A DNA stretch of 64,000 nucleotides, from positions 186,001 to 250,000 of the forward strand of contig JAGTXK010000064.1 in assembly GCA_019096195.1 (NCBI GenBank). Direction: 5' to 3'. Shown piece after piece: positions 12,192-23,400 of this stretch. The position numbers and the translations under genes are program-made. The DNA is from Boletus sp. NGJ (taxonomy: Eukaryota > Basidiomycota > Agaricomycetes > Boletales > Boletaceae). The stretch's first letter is position 1. Every line of letters begins with the position of its first letter. A model generated the notes under the pieces. The model was not told the origin of the DNA, ran no database searches, and saw only the letters and a program-made list of their open reading frames with translations.

Positions 12192-13180
12192 ATCCACAGC
12201 CCACATTGTCCCAATGACCGAACGGAACCCAGCAAACTGCATCGCGGCAGCAAGATGGATGACCTCGTCCGGACTCTCCTCGTCTCCAACAGTCGTATGG
12301 CAAGCAGACAGATAATAAACTTGGCGTCCGGTTAGTCGTATCGCATGATGTTTTCGATCGTCAATAGTCTGTCCAACGCAAACCCGGACTCAAATGGATT
12401 CTTCTCATGGGGGATCCCATGACAGGCAAGGTGAACAAATTCGTTCTTGCTCAATTCTTCACCAACTTTAGCGATGGTGGCGCCCTGGTCCCGAACACAA
12501 GTGAGCGTAGCGACCGACCCGACACGCTGTGATACAGTGGATAGCTCAGTATTCACCGAATCGAGTTTGTTCTGTCCTGGAGCCTGTGTCCGGCCGATAA
12601 TCAAGAACCGATGTCGTTCTATGGATGGATCCGATGGCCTCTCCTGTCGAGCACGAATGAGGGCTGTCAATGTCGGTGTATAGGAGGAAATATAGAGATC
12701 TGAGAGCATTGGTTGGCCCCTCCTAAAGGAGCCGGCAGCATGCAGTGGAAGAAGAGAGAACTCGGCGGTCGGGCACCACCAAATACGCGATCTGTGGGAA
12801 TAGAACTTCTGCAGAATGTTCATGATTGGAAAAACGATAACATCCCAGAGTTCTCGTAGAAACGCCATAATATCCCTCTTCACATCACTGGATTTGGAAA
12901 GGCGGATAAGAGAACGAAGCTGCAAGAAGAGTTCAGAGACGTCGGCTTTCGTGATGGAGAGAGGAATGTGGATGGGATCTTGATGGGATAGAAGTAGCAG
13001 TGCATCCCAGCTGTATCGACTTGCATTCGCGATGATGACTGGTCCTGGAGATCTGAGAAGCATGGTACTGTGTTCGCACTCTTCGGCGTTCTCGACCCAT
13101 TCTTTGGTGCATTCGAGATCAGCGAGAAACACTGAGGCCAATATACATTGCATGTTTCCTGGAGGTCGCTGTTGCACCGC
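12192..13180 (-). pseudogene. Second CHAT gene copy, partial
   Basis: This is a near-copy of the 8.8-10.8 kb CHAT gene. It keeps a 293-residue open frame with NEFVHLACHGIPHEKNPFES, IERHRFLIIGRTQAPGQNKL and WWCPTAEFSLLPLHAAGSFR. The segment of the other copy at about 9.8-10.24 kb is missing here, so the CHAT part joins straight onto the linker containing FLADLECTKEWVENAEECEH. The catalytic-Cys segment (LSACHT in copy 1) is also absent: after IENIMRYD the frame changes and the text resumes as MQFAGFRSVIGTMWAVD before fusing to the TatD remnant. It cannot be an active CHAT protease. It keeps the insert SSYTPTL, which the other copy lacks, so neither copy is simply derived from the present form of the other. 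Confidence 0.75.
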
Positions 13181-13227
13181 GGTCGTGTTCGAACTCCGCC
13201 CACGCTTCGACAACTACAACGTTCGCC

Positions 13228-13900
13228 ATGAATACCCGAATTCAACAGTTCAGCACTTCAGTGCGGGTCTGTGGGTTCATATCAAACATTGGGAAGCAGC
13301 CCATCCCAATACCACCAAATGTCGCCCTCACAGCATCCTCGACCTCCCTCACCGTCAAGGGACCACTTGGCGAAACAACCGTCCCTCTCGAGCCGTACAT
13401 GCATCTCTCCTTCCTTCAACCAGACGTATTGTCTCTTACCGTCGGGGATGGCGCTGTTAAGCATCAGCGTGCGATGTGGGGCACGACGCGATCACTGATA
13501 AATAATGCCATCACCGGGATGTCCAGCGGTTTCTCTAAACCGCTGTACCTAGTCGGCGTCGGATACAGGGCTGCATTAGAGGATGACCCACGAGGGACCG
13601 TCGCAGGTGGAAACGGCAAAAGGCTTAACCTCAAGCTCGGACACTCCCACAACATCTTTGTGCCCATCCCTACTCACATCACCGCTGAAGTGCCTTCAGC
13701 CACCAAGATTGTGGTCAGCAGCACGAACAACGTCGCTTTGGGCCACTTTGCTGCCAAAATTCGAAGATTACGTCCCCCTGAGCCATACAAGGGAAAAGTA
13801 AGTTTAACCCCGCAACCTTCCATCCTCTGCTTACATGGTCTGAAAGGGCGTTTTCATCGGCGATGAGACGATACGCCTAAAGGCGATAAAAAAGAAGTAG
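13228..13900 (+). CDS. Mitochondrial large-subunit ribosomal protein uL6, 207 aa
   Basis: A bacterial-type L6 of the mitochondrial ribosome. Exon 1 (13228-13797) and exon 2 (13847-13900) are joined by a 49 bp intron. The two L6 repeats are clear: the N-terminal GKQPIPIPPNVALT followed by TSLTVKGPLGE, and the second with LVGVGYRAALEDDPRG. The usual end follows (IRRLRPPEPYKGK, GVFIGDETIRLKAIKKK). The first dozen residues (MNTRIQQFSTSVR) have the Arg/Ser/Thr-rich look of a mitochondrial targeting signal. The size fits the family. It sits within a rearranged patch between a CHAT copy and a transporter copy yet is intact. Confidence 0.93.
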
Positions 13901-14812
13901 ATTATCTGACCACTTTCCCCGAATACTTACATTCTTCTTACCTTCCTCGTTGCACTGGCAAAAAAAACCTCGTTACGTCAACGTTATCATCGTGATCATC
14001 ATCGAGTAATTTCCGCCCGTCTCCTCCGTGTTCCGTAGTGTGTTTCACACTCTGAGTCAGCCACAGGAGCCCAGGTAAGTGAACTGCGGCATGACCATGG
14101 GACATCGTGTTGGCTTGTGGTGGCGTTTCGAGCCGTGTGTGATCACTGAAATAAACGTGGCAGCATGGGGATTTGTTTCGCAGCTTGTTTCAAGTGACCG
14201 AGGAGCATTCCGACAACTCTTGATGACATGGACTTGGGCGTGTCCCAACAATTGATATAACTTCTAGGTTACGCGGTGGAGAGTCCCTCTATCCAACTAC
14301 CCGACGTATCGCTCCGATTCACTCCGCCATCACACATGTTGCTGTATATTCAGTCCGTTTCCGTCACGGAGTTCAGCTGCAACGCTGGATTTTTGGATAT
14401 CTCCAAGTCGAGCTGGACGATTTGGACGTTGCAAGCGACAGCCCACGGTACCGTCGACGTGGATAGACCCTCTGACATTACCCCCGTTCTCCCATCTCTT
14501 CGCGCCCCCAAACCCGCCATCGCAGGGAAAAGTCCAAGTCACAGGACTCGAACGGTGGCCTAACATTGTGAAACCGTGATATATTGCCAAAATTGATTGC
14601 ACAGGTTACAGTAACTGAGGGTGTAGTCAGTCTTGTGGGAGTTTGGGTCGGGATAGGAAAGACGACATCCGGTAGACCCAGCGCAAGTGCTCGGGTCCGC
14701 AGACGTGATAAAAAATCCGATGGACTTTGGTAAATGACGGTCAAGGTGATCAAGGGAAAGTATCGTTCCCTCGAAGAGTTCACCGTGCGTCCGGACTGGT
14801 CTCACTCGCAAC
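13901..14812. other. Gene-free stretch with one repeat copy
   Basis: Downstream of the uL6 gene I find no gene I can name. It includes the repeat at 14375-14541. A Cys-containing open frame on the reverse strand near 14580-14720 (CAGSTGCRLSYPDPNSH) could be an exon of a secreted protein, but no start, signal peptide or partner exon is evident. Confidence 0.4.
14375..14541. repeat. Diverged duplicate segment, copy 2 (partner 11309-11480)
   Basis: See the partner copy. This one lies about 270 bp upstream of the decayed transporter copy, whereas copy 1 lies next to the TatD remnant. The neighbours of the two copies differ, which argues for several separate duplication or shuffling events. Confidence 0.75.
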
Positions 14813-15868
14813 GTGGACCTCGCAGTGTGCCAAAGTTTTGCAAGGTTTACAACTTATCATTAACGTCAGTCTCATCATCCTATCGAACGGCCAAGGTCTC
14901 TCGCAAATGACAAAGTTCGATGTATGTATTTTCACCGTCATTATCCCCAAAGTTTACAGGTTCCTTACGAGATCAGCTTTACTTCAGCGTTTGTCACATC
15001 GTCCGGATGCTAGCTGGTCGGTCATGTCCGTATGGTTCGAACAAGAATGCTCACGGTCTTCCGTAGGCATGATTCTGGGTCAGATCAGAACACTGTAAAA
15101 GTTTGGTTGGATTGCAAATTTTTCCATTTGGCCCAACATTATTACCTTGGTGATAACGATGGGTGCTGTTGTACACACACCACCCAACTACATGGCAGCG
15201 GCAGCGGCTGTTTATAATATTACTGCAGGGCCAGTGGAGACTGTGGTTATCAATCCACAGCCTTTCGAGCTGCAACTTAACGGAATCATGCAGATCGTAT
15301 TCTCGTATGGTGGCGCGTAAGTCTACCTTCGCTAGGTCTTGAGTGTGGCCTCATCGAGAGCTTATCCTAGAATGATCTTCGTCGAATTCATGGCTGAGAT
15401 GCGGCGACCGATGGACTTCTGGAAGGCGATGGCTTGCGCGCAGGTGTTCATCACCGTCGTGTACATGTTCTTCGGCTTGTTCGTCTACTCGTACCAAGGC
15501 CAATTTGTTCTCATCGTAAGCGTGTTGCCTGCCACTCCCTAGACAAGTGGTTGACCTGTAATTTGAAATCAGCTTGCGAACCAGGGCATTTCTCTTTACA
15601 GTTTGACAGACGGCGACCAACGCCATTTCTCTCGTAGCAAGCGTCTCATTGCCGCCGCGTTATATGGGAACATTGGCATCAAAGTTATCTACCAAAATAT
15701 CCTGGTGGAATTATTCCGTGCTCCCGCCCTTGACGGTGAAGGCCGGAAAGTACCTCTTCGCTGTTTTGGTGATCGTTTACTGGTCACTCGCATACGTCAT
15801 CGGTTCCGCTATCCCCCAGTTCAGCAACCGTCTGCATCCTCCGTACGATGTTCCTTTGGGTGTGTGAA
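14813..15868 (+). pseudogene. Partial copy of the AAAP transporter
   Basis: This segment matches exons 3 to 7 of the transporter at 6893-7930, introns included, in the same orientation. The exon around AQVFITVVYMFFGLFVYSYQ is unchanged at protein level. The first two exons and the last two (start, first helix, C-terminus) are missing. The first matching exon is out of frame after a single-base change near its start, an in-frame stop appears at 15098-15100 where the intact gene reads a Leu codon, and a deletion near 15830 removes part of the LSALVAAV helix. It therefore cannot make a carrier. Intron sequences remain very similar to the parent, which points to a fairly recent DNA-level duplication and not a processed copy. 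Confidence 0.88.
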
Positions 15869-17421
15869 GTACAGGTCAGGTGCTGCAAACCCCCAAAGTG
15901 ACGAATTCAAGCTTATCGTCACAGGATCACATCCGCGAAGTGCATGAAAACAAAAAAAGACTGTCCGCGCGCCGCCATCGGTTAGTTGACATCAGACAAC
16001 GAACACGAACATTGTTCACAAGGGGGTACTAGCACCGACCGCGTCGGCGCAAAAAACTTGCCTGACTGAGCCATCCCTCTGAGAAGGGCAGATTTCTTGA
16101 CCAGGTTATGTCTCTGGTTGTGCCTCGACATAGCCCAGATATGAGCCATGTTCGCGATCATTTCTTTTTGCCTTTTTGAGTCCCACGTGATCACGCTTAC
16201 TTTCTTCGTGAGCACACCGCGGACACGCGACTTGTTCCGTTTGAATTTTGAGACCCTCCTTCAATGGCAATTCCGAAACTTGAGGTTTGACTGTCTACGA
16301 AACAGCCGACGCCCCCCGCAACTCATAACCTCGTAATGCATGGATTAATTGGATATAGCACAAGCACAGCGCCGGGGGTAGTGTGCCGAGAACCGCGCAT
16401 CGCTTCATGACGTTCTGCCATCATGTGGGACCCGCGGACGATGGACTTTTGTGCATGTCTTGCATCGTGCCTGTGTCTCACCCCCATCGCAACGTTACGG
16501 TTATTACATGCTCTCGTTTTGATTACCGTCCCGAGTTGGGGTGTCGGGGCGTTCTGCCAACGCTTGATGGGACCTTCAATGATTCGAACACGCACTCGGT
16601 CCGGTGCCAGGGCGTCATCGCCTTAGTGAGATACGGTCTCCCCCCGAGGGCCGGAGGCAATGACTATGATTCCGTCTGGCGCGCGCGATGGCGAACAGCG
16701 TCATGTCGTATGTCACACTGACTCGGTCGCTTCATCCACACAATTGCCATGATGGAGGCATTTATTTTATAATAGGTATTTGTTTATTGTTTAAGTAAGT
16801 AAGAATGGCGGTACGGGGTTTCAAACATCGACCTCGGTGCCCGTGTTCTCACCATCCCTTTGTTTCTCAAGTGACCGATCCAGTCCAAGCCCACGAGGGC
16901 ACCGGAGAAACTCTCACCGCGCTGGTAGAGCGGCGGTTGACGGGTTGAGGTTGGGAGTCCACAAGGTGGTTGCTAGACGTGTGCCGCGAGGGATATGATT
17001 CAAGTCATCTCACCACGATGGCGACGGCCTTTGATCATATACGTTTTGCATGGCACCCAGGACGAAACTGGACAAGGGAATGAAATCCGAGGCCGAGCAT
17101 CCAGGAAATAACACCGCTCATCATATTCAATCATGATTCCTTTGATGATTCAGATGATAATAGAATTCCACAACGTTGCGGTACACTAGAGTACTACATG
17201 GGTCACATGTCTAGTAGTAATATCGGAGAATAATAGAAAAAAAAGCGAGACATCTAGCCGCAGACATATAAGTGTGTTGTGTCCTTCTGACACGTTACAT
17301 AGTAAAGTGGGAAATTAGCGAAAAAACAGAGAGCGTTGTGATGTGTGTACAGGATGAATAACAAATAGTGAACAGCAGCAGACAATACCCCAACCCCTCC
17401 ACACCGATCACGGAGAGACTT
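15869..17421. other. Gene-free stretch, about 1.55 kb
   Basis: No conserved coding exon, tandem array or RNA gene is recognisable. Short open frames on both strands have no family resemblance. The right end contains the 3' flank of the NRPS-like gene. Confidence 0.5.
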
Positions 17422-20400
17422 TTATAGGCCACGCGCTTCGAGACGGCTGCGGAAGATCTTTTGGAAACCAGGAACGTGGTCAAAGTCCATGAGCGTGTAG
17501 TGCTGTCCGGGAACATCGGTGTACGCGGGCTCGCCACGGCTGTAACCTGACCAAGGCTTGAGCTGGTTGTTCAACCAGTCCTCCTTGGTACCACGGAGCG
17601 GGTTGGCATAGAAGACATCGACGGACGCTGAAATCAAAGCATGTCAGTACGGATGGGCAAATGAGCAAAGACGATCGACTCACAAACTGAGCTACTTGGG
17701 ATCGTATGTCTTACCACACTCGATCAACGAGCCGGCGATGTCAACCCAGTGGTCGAGCTTCTCGGGCGTGAGCTGGAGTTCGAGGAGACGCTCGGGAGGA
17801 GACAACTTCCAGACGACGTCGAGCTGCTCCTTGCGCGTGAGGGGCCTCAATGCCGGTGCGAGGTCGTTGGCGTCTTGCTTGCTCACGAGACTGAGGAAGT
17901 ATGAAAGGTTGAGCATACCGCCCGTCCAGTCGATCTCGTGCATCCGGTCTGCAATGTTGGGAGGAATGTTGATGAGACCGGTGAACTTGACTTCATCGCC
18001 CATGGCTTCGAGTCGCTTGGCAACTTCGAATGCAACGACACCACCGTACGAGTAACCGGCGATGGCATAGGGACCGTGAGGCTGCGTCCGCTTGACAGCT
18101 GCAGCGTAAGAGGAAACCATCTCGTCCATAGATGTAAAGAATGGATGCCCGGGTTCGAAACCCCGCGCACGGAATGCGTAGAAAGGCCGCTCGTTCTGGA
18201 AGTATTTGGCGAGGTTGACGAAGATGAGAACTTCACCGACACCGGGGTGAACCATGAAGATGGGGGTCTTGTTACCGGTGAGGTTGAGGGGGACGATGGG
18301 ATCATACTCCTCGGTGCTCGCATCCTTGGAAACCAAGGAGTTTACATATTTCGCCAAGCTGGAAAGGACGGGGTGCTTCAGGATCTGGATGGTGGGTATC
18401 TCGGGCAACTCAAACGCAGTCTCTCCCTCGCGCTTGAGCCTGATAACGTCAATGGAGGTACCGCCAAGTTCGAAGAAGTTGTCGCTGGCAGACATGTCGC
18501 TTACGTTGAGGTTGAAGATGCCGGCGTAGATGCAAGCCAAGATCTTCTCGGTCTCAGTGGATGGGGCAACGAAGCTGGCACCGCGTGCGATGCTCAACAA
18601 CTCCTCGGCGCGGGCGATGTGCTTGGCAAGTCCACCCTGCTTGAATTGGTTGACGAGACGAGCCCTGGAAAGCTTTCCAAGGGTGGTCTTCTCCATTTGA
18701 TCAGCGGGGACGGGGATGATGAGTTGCGGGGGAAGAGTGATCATCTTCACAGAGACATCGCGGAGAGCACGGTGGGTAGCGAAGAGCTTGGCGGGAGCAT
18801 CCTCGCCGTTGAGATCGAATGTCGGCGAGTAGAAAACGACGAAACCCTCAGTCTCTTGGCCGGGCGCACGGTAGGGTGCAGCAGCGAGGAATGAGTGAGT
18901 GACACCCTCGACCGTCTGGAGGTGTGTCTCCAGTTCTGGGATACCGTACGAGACACCATGTACAATGACAGTGTCCTTGATACGGCCGCTCAATCTCATC
19001 TTGCCGTTTTCGATGATACCGACATCACCAGTGCGGTACCAACCGCCCTCGACAAAGCTGGAAGACGTTGCTTCGGGGTTGCTGTAGTACCGCACAAAGA
19101 TCATTGGACCGCGGACTTGGAGTTCCCCGCTCTGGCCATCAGGGCGGGGAGTAACACCGTCTTCGGGATTCACGATCCGCACCTCGCACCCGGGAACGGG
19201 CGTGCCAAGCTCCAAGAACTCATATGCGGGAGGTGTGGCCAACACATCAATGGGGTCGTAGATGCATCCAGCGCTGAAACAGTTCCATTTAGGATTGCAA
19301 TCATCATGATGCACAACCGTAACTTACCAGGTTTCGGTCATACCGAATCCAGCAGAGATGACGAACGAGGCATCGCCATTCTTCGCGAGGTTCTTCAGGG
19401 TTCTGTTGAAGGCAACAGCGGTGTTGCTGACAACTGCTTCACCACCACTGTTGATGCGCCTAAGGGAAGTAAGGTCGAATTTCCCGAAGAGGTCGGTGCG
19501 TTTCTCGAGGTCGCGTGTGATTTTAGCGAGCAAGAAGTTGGGTGCGAATGCGACCTCGATTGACTGCGTGAGGTTAAACAACAATCAGACGCATGAAACT
19601 CGGAGCACTATTAATCACAAACCTTTTCCTCGATCAAGCGAAGGTATCGCAAGGGGTCAGAGAGAATGGCAGACGCGTGAACGTGCAGCTGCGAAGCACC
19701 GTATACGAGTGGTGTGAAATGCATTTCGAGGGATCCAGCGACGTGGTCAAATCCGACCCCTGGTTCCACGTTAGCACACCATCTGATAGGCAATCATAAA
19801 ACTCACAGTTCATGATCTTGGACTCTGAAGTGAGGCCGTAGCTCCGGCCCTTGGCATAGCACGCAGCGATGATAGTGCGGTGGGTGTGTACGACAGCCTT
19901 GGAGAAACCAGTCGACCCGGAAGTCAAGAAAAGGATGGCTTCATCGTCAGGTTTTGGGACGTGGACAGCAAAGTCTGTGCCCAATGTCTCAGCTGAAGCT
20001 TTCAGCTCGGAGAGCAAGTGGATGTCGAGGCCAGAGATGGACTGCACTTGGTCAGCGCCACTCTCGTTCGTCAACCAGGTTGCCGAAGAGAAAAGGTTTT
20101 TGATGTGAGCGACGTGACCCTCCTTGTGGGCCTGCTGAGCACTCAAGGCGGGCTGCAAGCAAGGCACGCAGCCAGCGAGGATACAGGCCCAAACAGCCGC
20201 CATGTTGTCCTCGTGCTCAGTGAGGTAAACGACGATTACTGATCCAGCGGGCTTGCCCCAGGCACGGATAGCCTTTGCGAGGGAAAGGGCATATTGACTG
20301 AATTCGTAGAAAGTCTTTGTTTGAATGGAAGAGTCGTGGGCCGAGGAGGAGACGAAGCCCAGTTGATGGTGAGGGTATTGGTGGACAGCGCGAGAGAGCA

Positions 20401-20476
20401 CATCAAGGAGAGTCTCTCGGGCGATATGAATGGCCTCGACAGGGGCGACGGACGAAGAAACTGCGACGGAGGCCAT
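17422..20476 (-). CDS. NRPS-like A-T-TE enzyme, quinone/atromentin synthetase type, 935 aa
   Basis: Such enzymes adenylate an aryl-pyruvic acid, load it on the carrier Ser and let the thioesterase condense two units to a quinone, furanone or related core. Five exons (19807-20476, 19623-19759, 19328-19563, 17715-19273, 17422-17627) join in phase. The adenylation domain spans residues about 20-560: FLTSGSTGFSKAVVHTH, then FDHVAGSLEMHF, FAPNFLLAKI, GFGMTETCAG, GGWYRTGDVG and TTLGKLSRARL. A carrier domain follows with DNFFELGGTSIDVIRLK (Ser in GGTS). The thioesterase has the nucleophile elbow AIAGYSYGGVVAFE, and the C-terminus PLRGTKEDWLNNQLKPW to HYTLMDFDHVPGFQKIFR matches remembered AtrA-type enzymes. 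There is no condensation or reductase domain, so it is neither a full NRPS nor Lys2. Length fits the family. Substrate specificity cannot be read. Confidence 0.9.
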
Positions 20477-23400
20477 GAGTGATGGATGTATAGAAAGGTA
20501 GGTTGAGAGGTATTATGAGTGTACGTCGACGTCTAGGAGAAAGGACTTGGATGATGGGATGCATCAGGCTGCTTGAACCACTCTTTATACGTTACGGGAG
20601 GTGGATCACAAATTGTGATGATTGAACCGCCAAACACACATAGCTGTGTGAACGACCAGATTCAGATTCGAAACACGAATTTGGATGAGTAAACGGTGAG
20701 TTACGTCCCCGGATCAGGCAGGGACCAAAAATCCGCTTACGGTCCGTCGCGGTGGACCGCGTACCACGCCGATCGAAGATTGGGTTGGCAAATGGAAGCA
20801 TTGCGCCATGGGCCGTGCCTGCGATACTATGGCACTGCCAGGCAACGGTCGATGATAGAGTGGAGAAGAGTCAGAAGACGGCGCTGCACGACCTCGAGCG
20901 CGTCATCCGGCCATGCTGACGTGACTAACCTGCAATAAAATGGAGGCGATGCAAGCAGTGAATAGCCGATTCGATTCAGCAAGTGAACCAGCTCACGCAT
21001 GTCGGTCATCATCTCTCGTGAAGCCCCGAAGAATCGAAGACCCGATGAGTGACTTGGTGTACCAAATTTCAGTCGTACACCGCGATAGCCCGGTAGTTCC
21101 AATGACTTTCTTGCTTCCTCAATTGGGCCACCCAACTGCCCTTCGCCGCAGAGGACGGACTTGCGCCGACATTGGTCGCCAAATCGTCGTCCGGTAGAGT
21201 CGGCGACTCCATTCGTCCGTGGTCTTTTCGGGTTGTGGCGAGCACCGGCCACTCACTGCACATGGACAGTTTGATGGAGGTACGTTAGTGATACACAAAG
21301 CCATCCTGATAACCACAGGAAGACAAGTCATCATCTTGCTCGCAAACACCAATCGCAATCGCCCCTAGTAGAAAATATGACATAAGAGTTCATATGCATT
21401 AGTTCTGTCGGCGAACATTCGGTCGATTTTGTAGAGAAGCTTTAGGGTGTCCTACTGTCTCTATATTCCGTGACCGGCTCGTACTAAGGGTCCTCTATAG
21501 CTTGCACGTGCAAATATGGCATGATTAGCGCCCAATACGCGACTCTCCAATGTGGGTCGTTTAACTCCATTCAAAGTTTAACGTCACCATGACGGGGCAC
21601 TACCAGCTCTCACTATCGAGACTCGGACGGCTCATCGAAACGACTCACTACTGGGCCACCATATCTCCTACATTTCAGGGGGATTACTGATCATCCGTCA
21701 GCTTCGCATTGACAAGCTCAACATAGGATGAACGGCGTTCGTGGGGTTCAAGCTAGCCAAACTAGTGAGACGACCGTGTGCTTCCCGCATAGGTTTTCTA
21801 TGAATGGGTGTGCGCACACTGCCTTTCGGCTGCAGCTGTAGATACTCATAATATCCGCAGATCGTCGCAATGTGTTATTCCGTCGGGCCAAGAGTTTCTG
21901 CAGATTGCAACAAAAGTCACTTAAATGCCCCCGCGGAGACTAAGCGGGGCTATCTAACTTTTTTTCGTGTGCAGAGTCTTTCTGCGAGATATTCAAAAAC
22001 CATAGGAACCGACTTGCCGGTGAACGGTCAGATCGCTCCCTCTTGGCGCCGACAACTGAAGTCTCCAGCCACCATCAAAATGTAAGCGACGATTATCCTT
22101 GGCTGTGTCTACGGCCGCGTGTGGTGTTGTATCAGGGACCCTACTGTTATACTCCGCCAAATGAGTAAGAAAAACCACTCTCATGTGGCTCGGAAGATCA
22201 TTTACCTACACATTGACAACCTTCAGACTTCTTTTGAGAAGCATCATAACGTCGGTGTCTACGCAGAACCATCGGATTGTGCCACTCACCGTTGATCGGG
22301 CCAAGCATAGATGAGCAATTGTAGTTTGCCCACACTTGTCCGGCATCTGATTTTCAGACCCATCGACTCCAAACCACCAACTTTTCTCAATCATTCTGCG
22401 GATCTTCTATCTGATTCTCCGCAACTGTCATGGCGACGACGTGCTGTGAGTTCAAGGACAGAAAGACACATTGACATATCTATTTTATAAGACGACCCTA
22501 CCGATTGTTCAGCTTGCTTCACAATCATGGCAGTACCAGCTGACATACATCTTCTCGTCACGTCGTCCGCCATCAGCGCCCAGTGTACTGGTGCCCGCAA
22601 TGCGGACGATTATTTCGGTTGTTTCAACCACCGACGGTCACTGGATACGGTACAGTCTCTTTTTCTTTGGGCTTCTCACTGAAGAAATTCCGAAAGAAGC
22701 TGAGAATCAGACATCTTGGGCCGTTTGCCGGTGCCATTAGATCGCATCACGAACAACATGGACCATACTCTGATTGGCACGATAGATCGCTCGTTGGGCT
22801 TTGGCGGTCAAACTATATCTGCGGCGAGGTCTTTAGCTGAAGGGCCGTAACAGTTCTTTCGTTGTTCGACCTGCTCACTCTAGCATCTCCGAGGATGATA
22901 TCTTGGTAAGCTTCTGAAATGCTCTTTAACTGTCACATGGCTGATCAGTAAGTCTCTTGCTTTTCATTTCACCTCTAATACCCGAGTACTATGATGGATC
23001 AAATAGCCAAGCCCGCACTCGGCACGGTTTTTATACCATTCAGATGAGCCACCTTTTGAGCCACACTCGGAGGATTGTGCATTCTCTTCTTCGATGGTCG
23101 ATAAACCTGGTCGTGGCAACTGCATGTGTCTTCTGGGCCGACGTAGATCTTCAGTGCTAACAGAAGGGTTGGTACATGTGTTGCCTCGGGAGAAAATGCC
23201 GCCGAACAAAGATCGGAAGAGCTATACCTCTCAGAGACCCCTGTCAGTTGGAACAGAGCAGACAAGGATCAAGAAGTTCCAGTGGCCTTTGGGATCCCAC
23301 TTTGAATTATTCGAGTTAGTGAATAAATTGAGGCTGTTTCATCCACAGCAACATGGATTGGTTCCTAATGATGACGTTACCTGTGGTCGTTACTGTTGGC

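Noticed and set aside
17938-18894. 318-codon open frame on the + strand
   Set aside because: It is antisense to the adenylation, carrier and thioesterase exons of the A-T-TE gene, whose motifs are unmistakable. It is an open frame caused by GC-rich codon use.
17422-20476. Reading the A-T-TE gene as aminoadipate reductase (Lys2)
   Set aside because: The C-terminus is a thioesterase with GYSYGG and not an NADPH reductase, and the end matches quinone synthetases. LYS9 being in the same window is a coincidence.
20827-21252. 141-codon reverse frame upstream of the A-T-TE gene
   Set aside because: Looks superficially protein-like (ELVHLLNRIGYSLLA) but matches no family and has no exon partners.
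22583-22840. CPQC-containing frame as a possible zinc-finger transposase
   Set aside because: Only one Cys pair and no further transposase motif, terminal repeats or target duplication were found.
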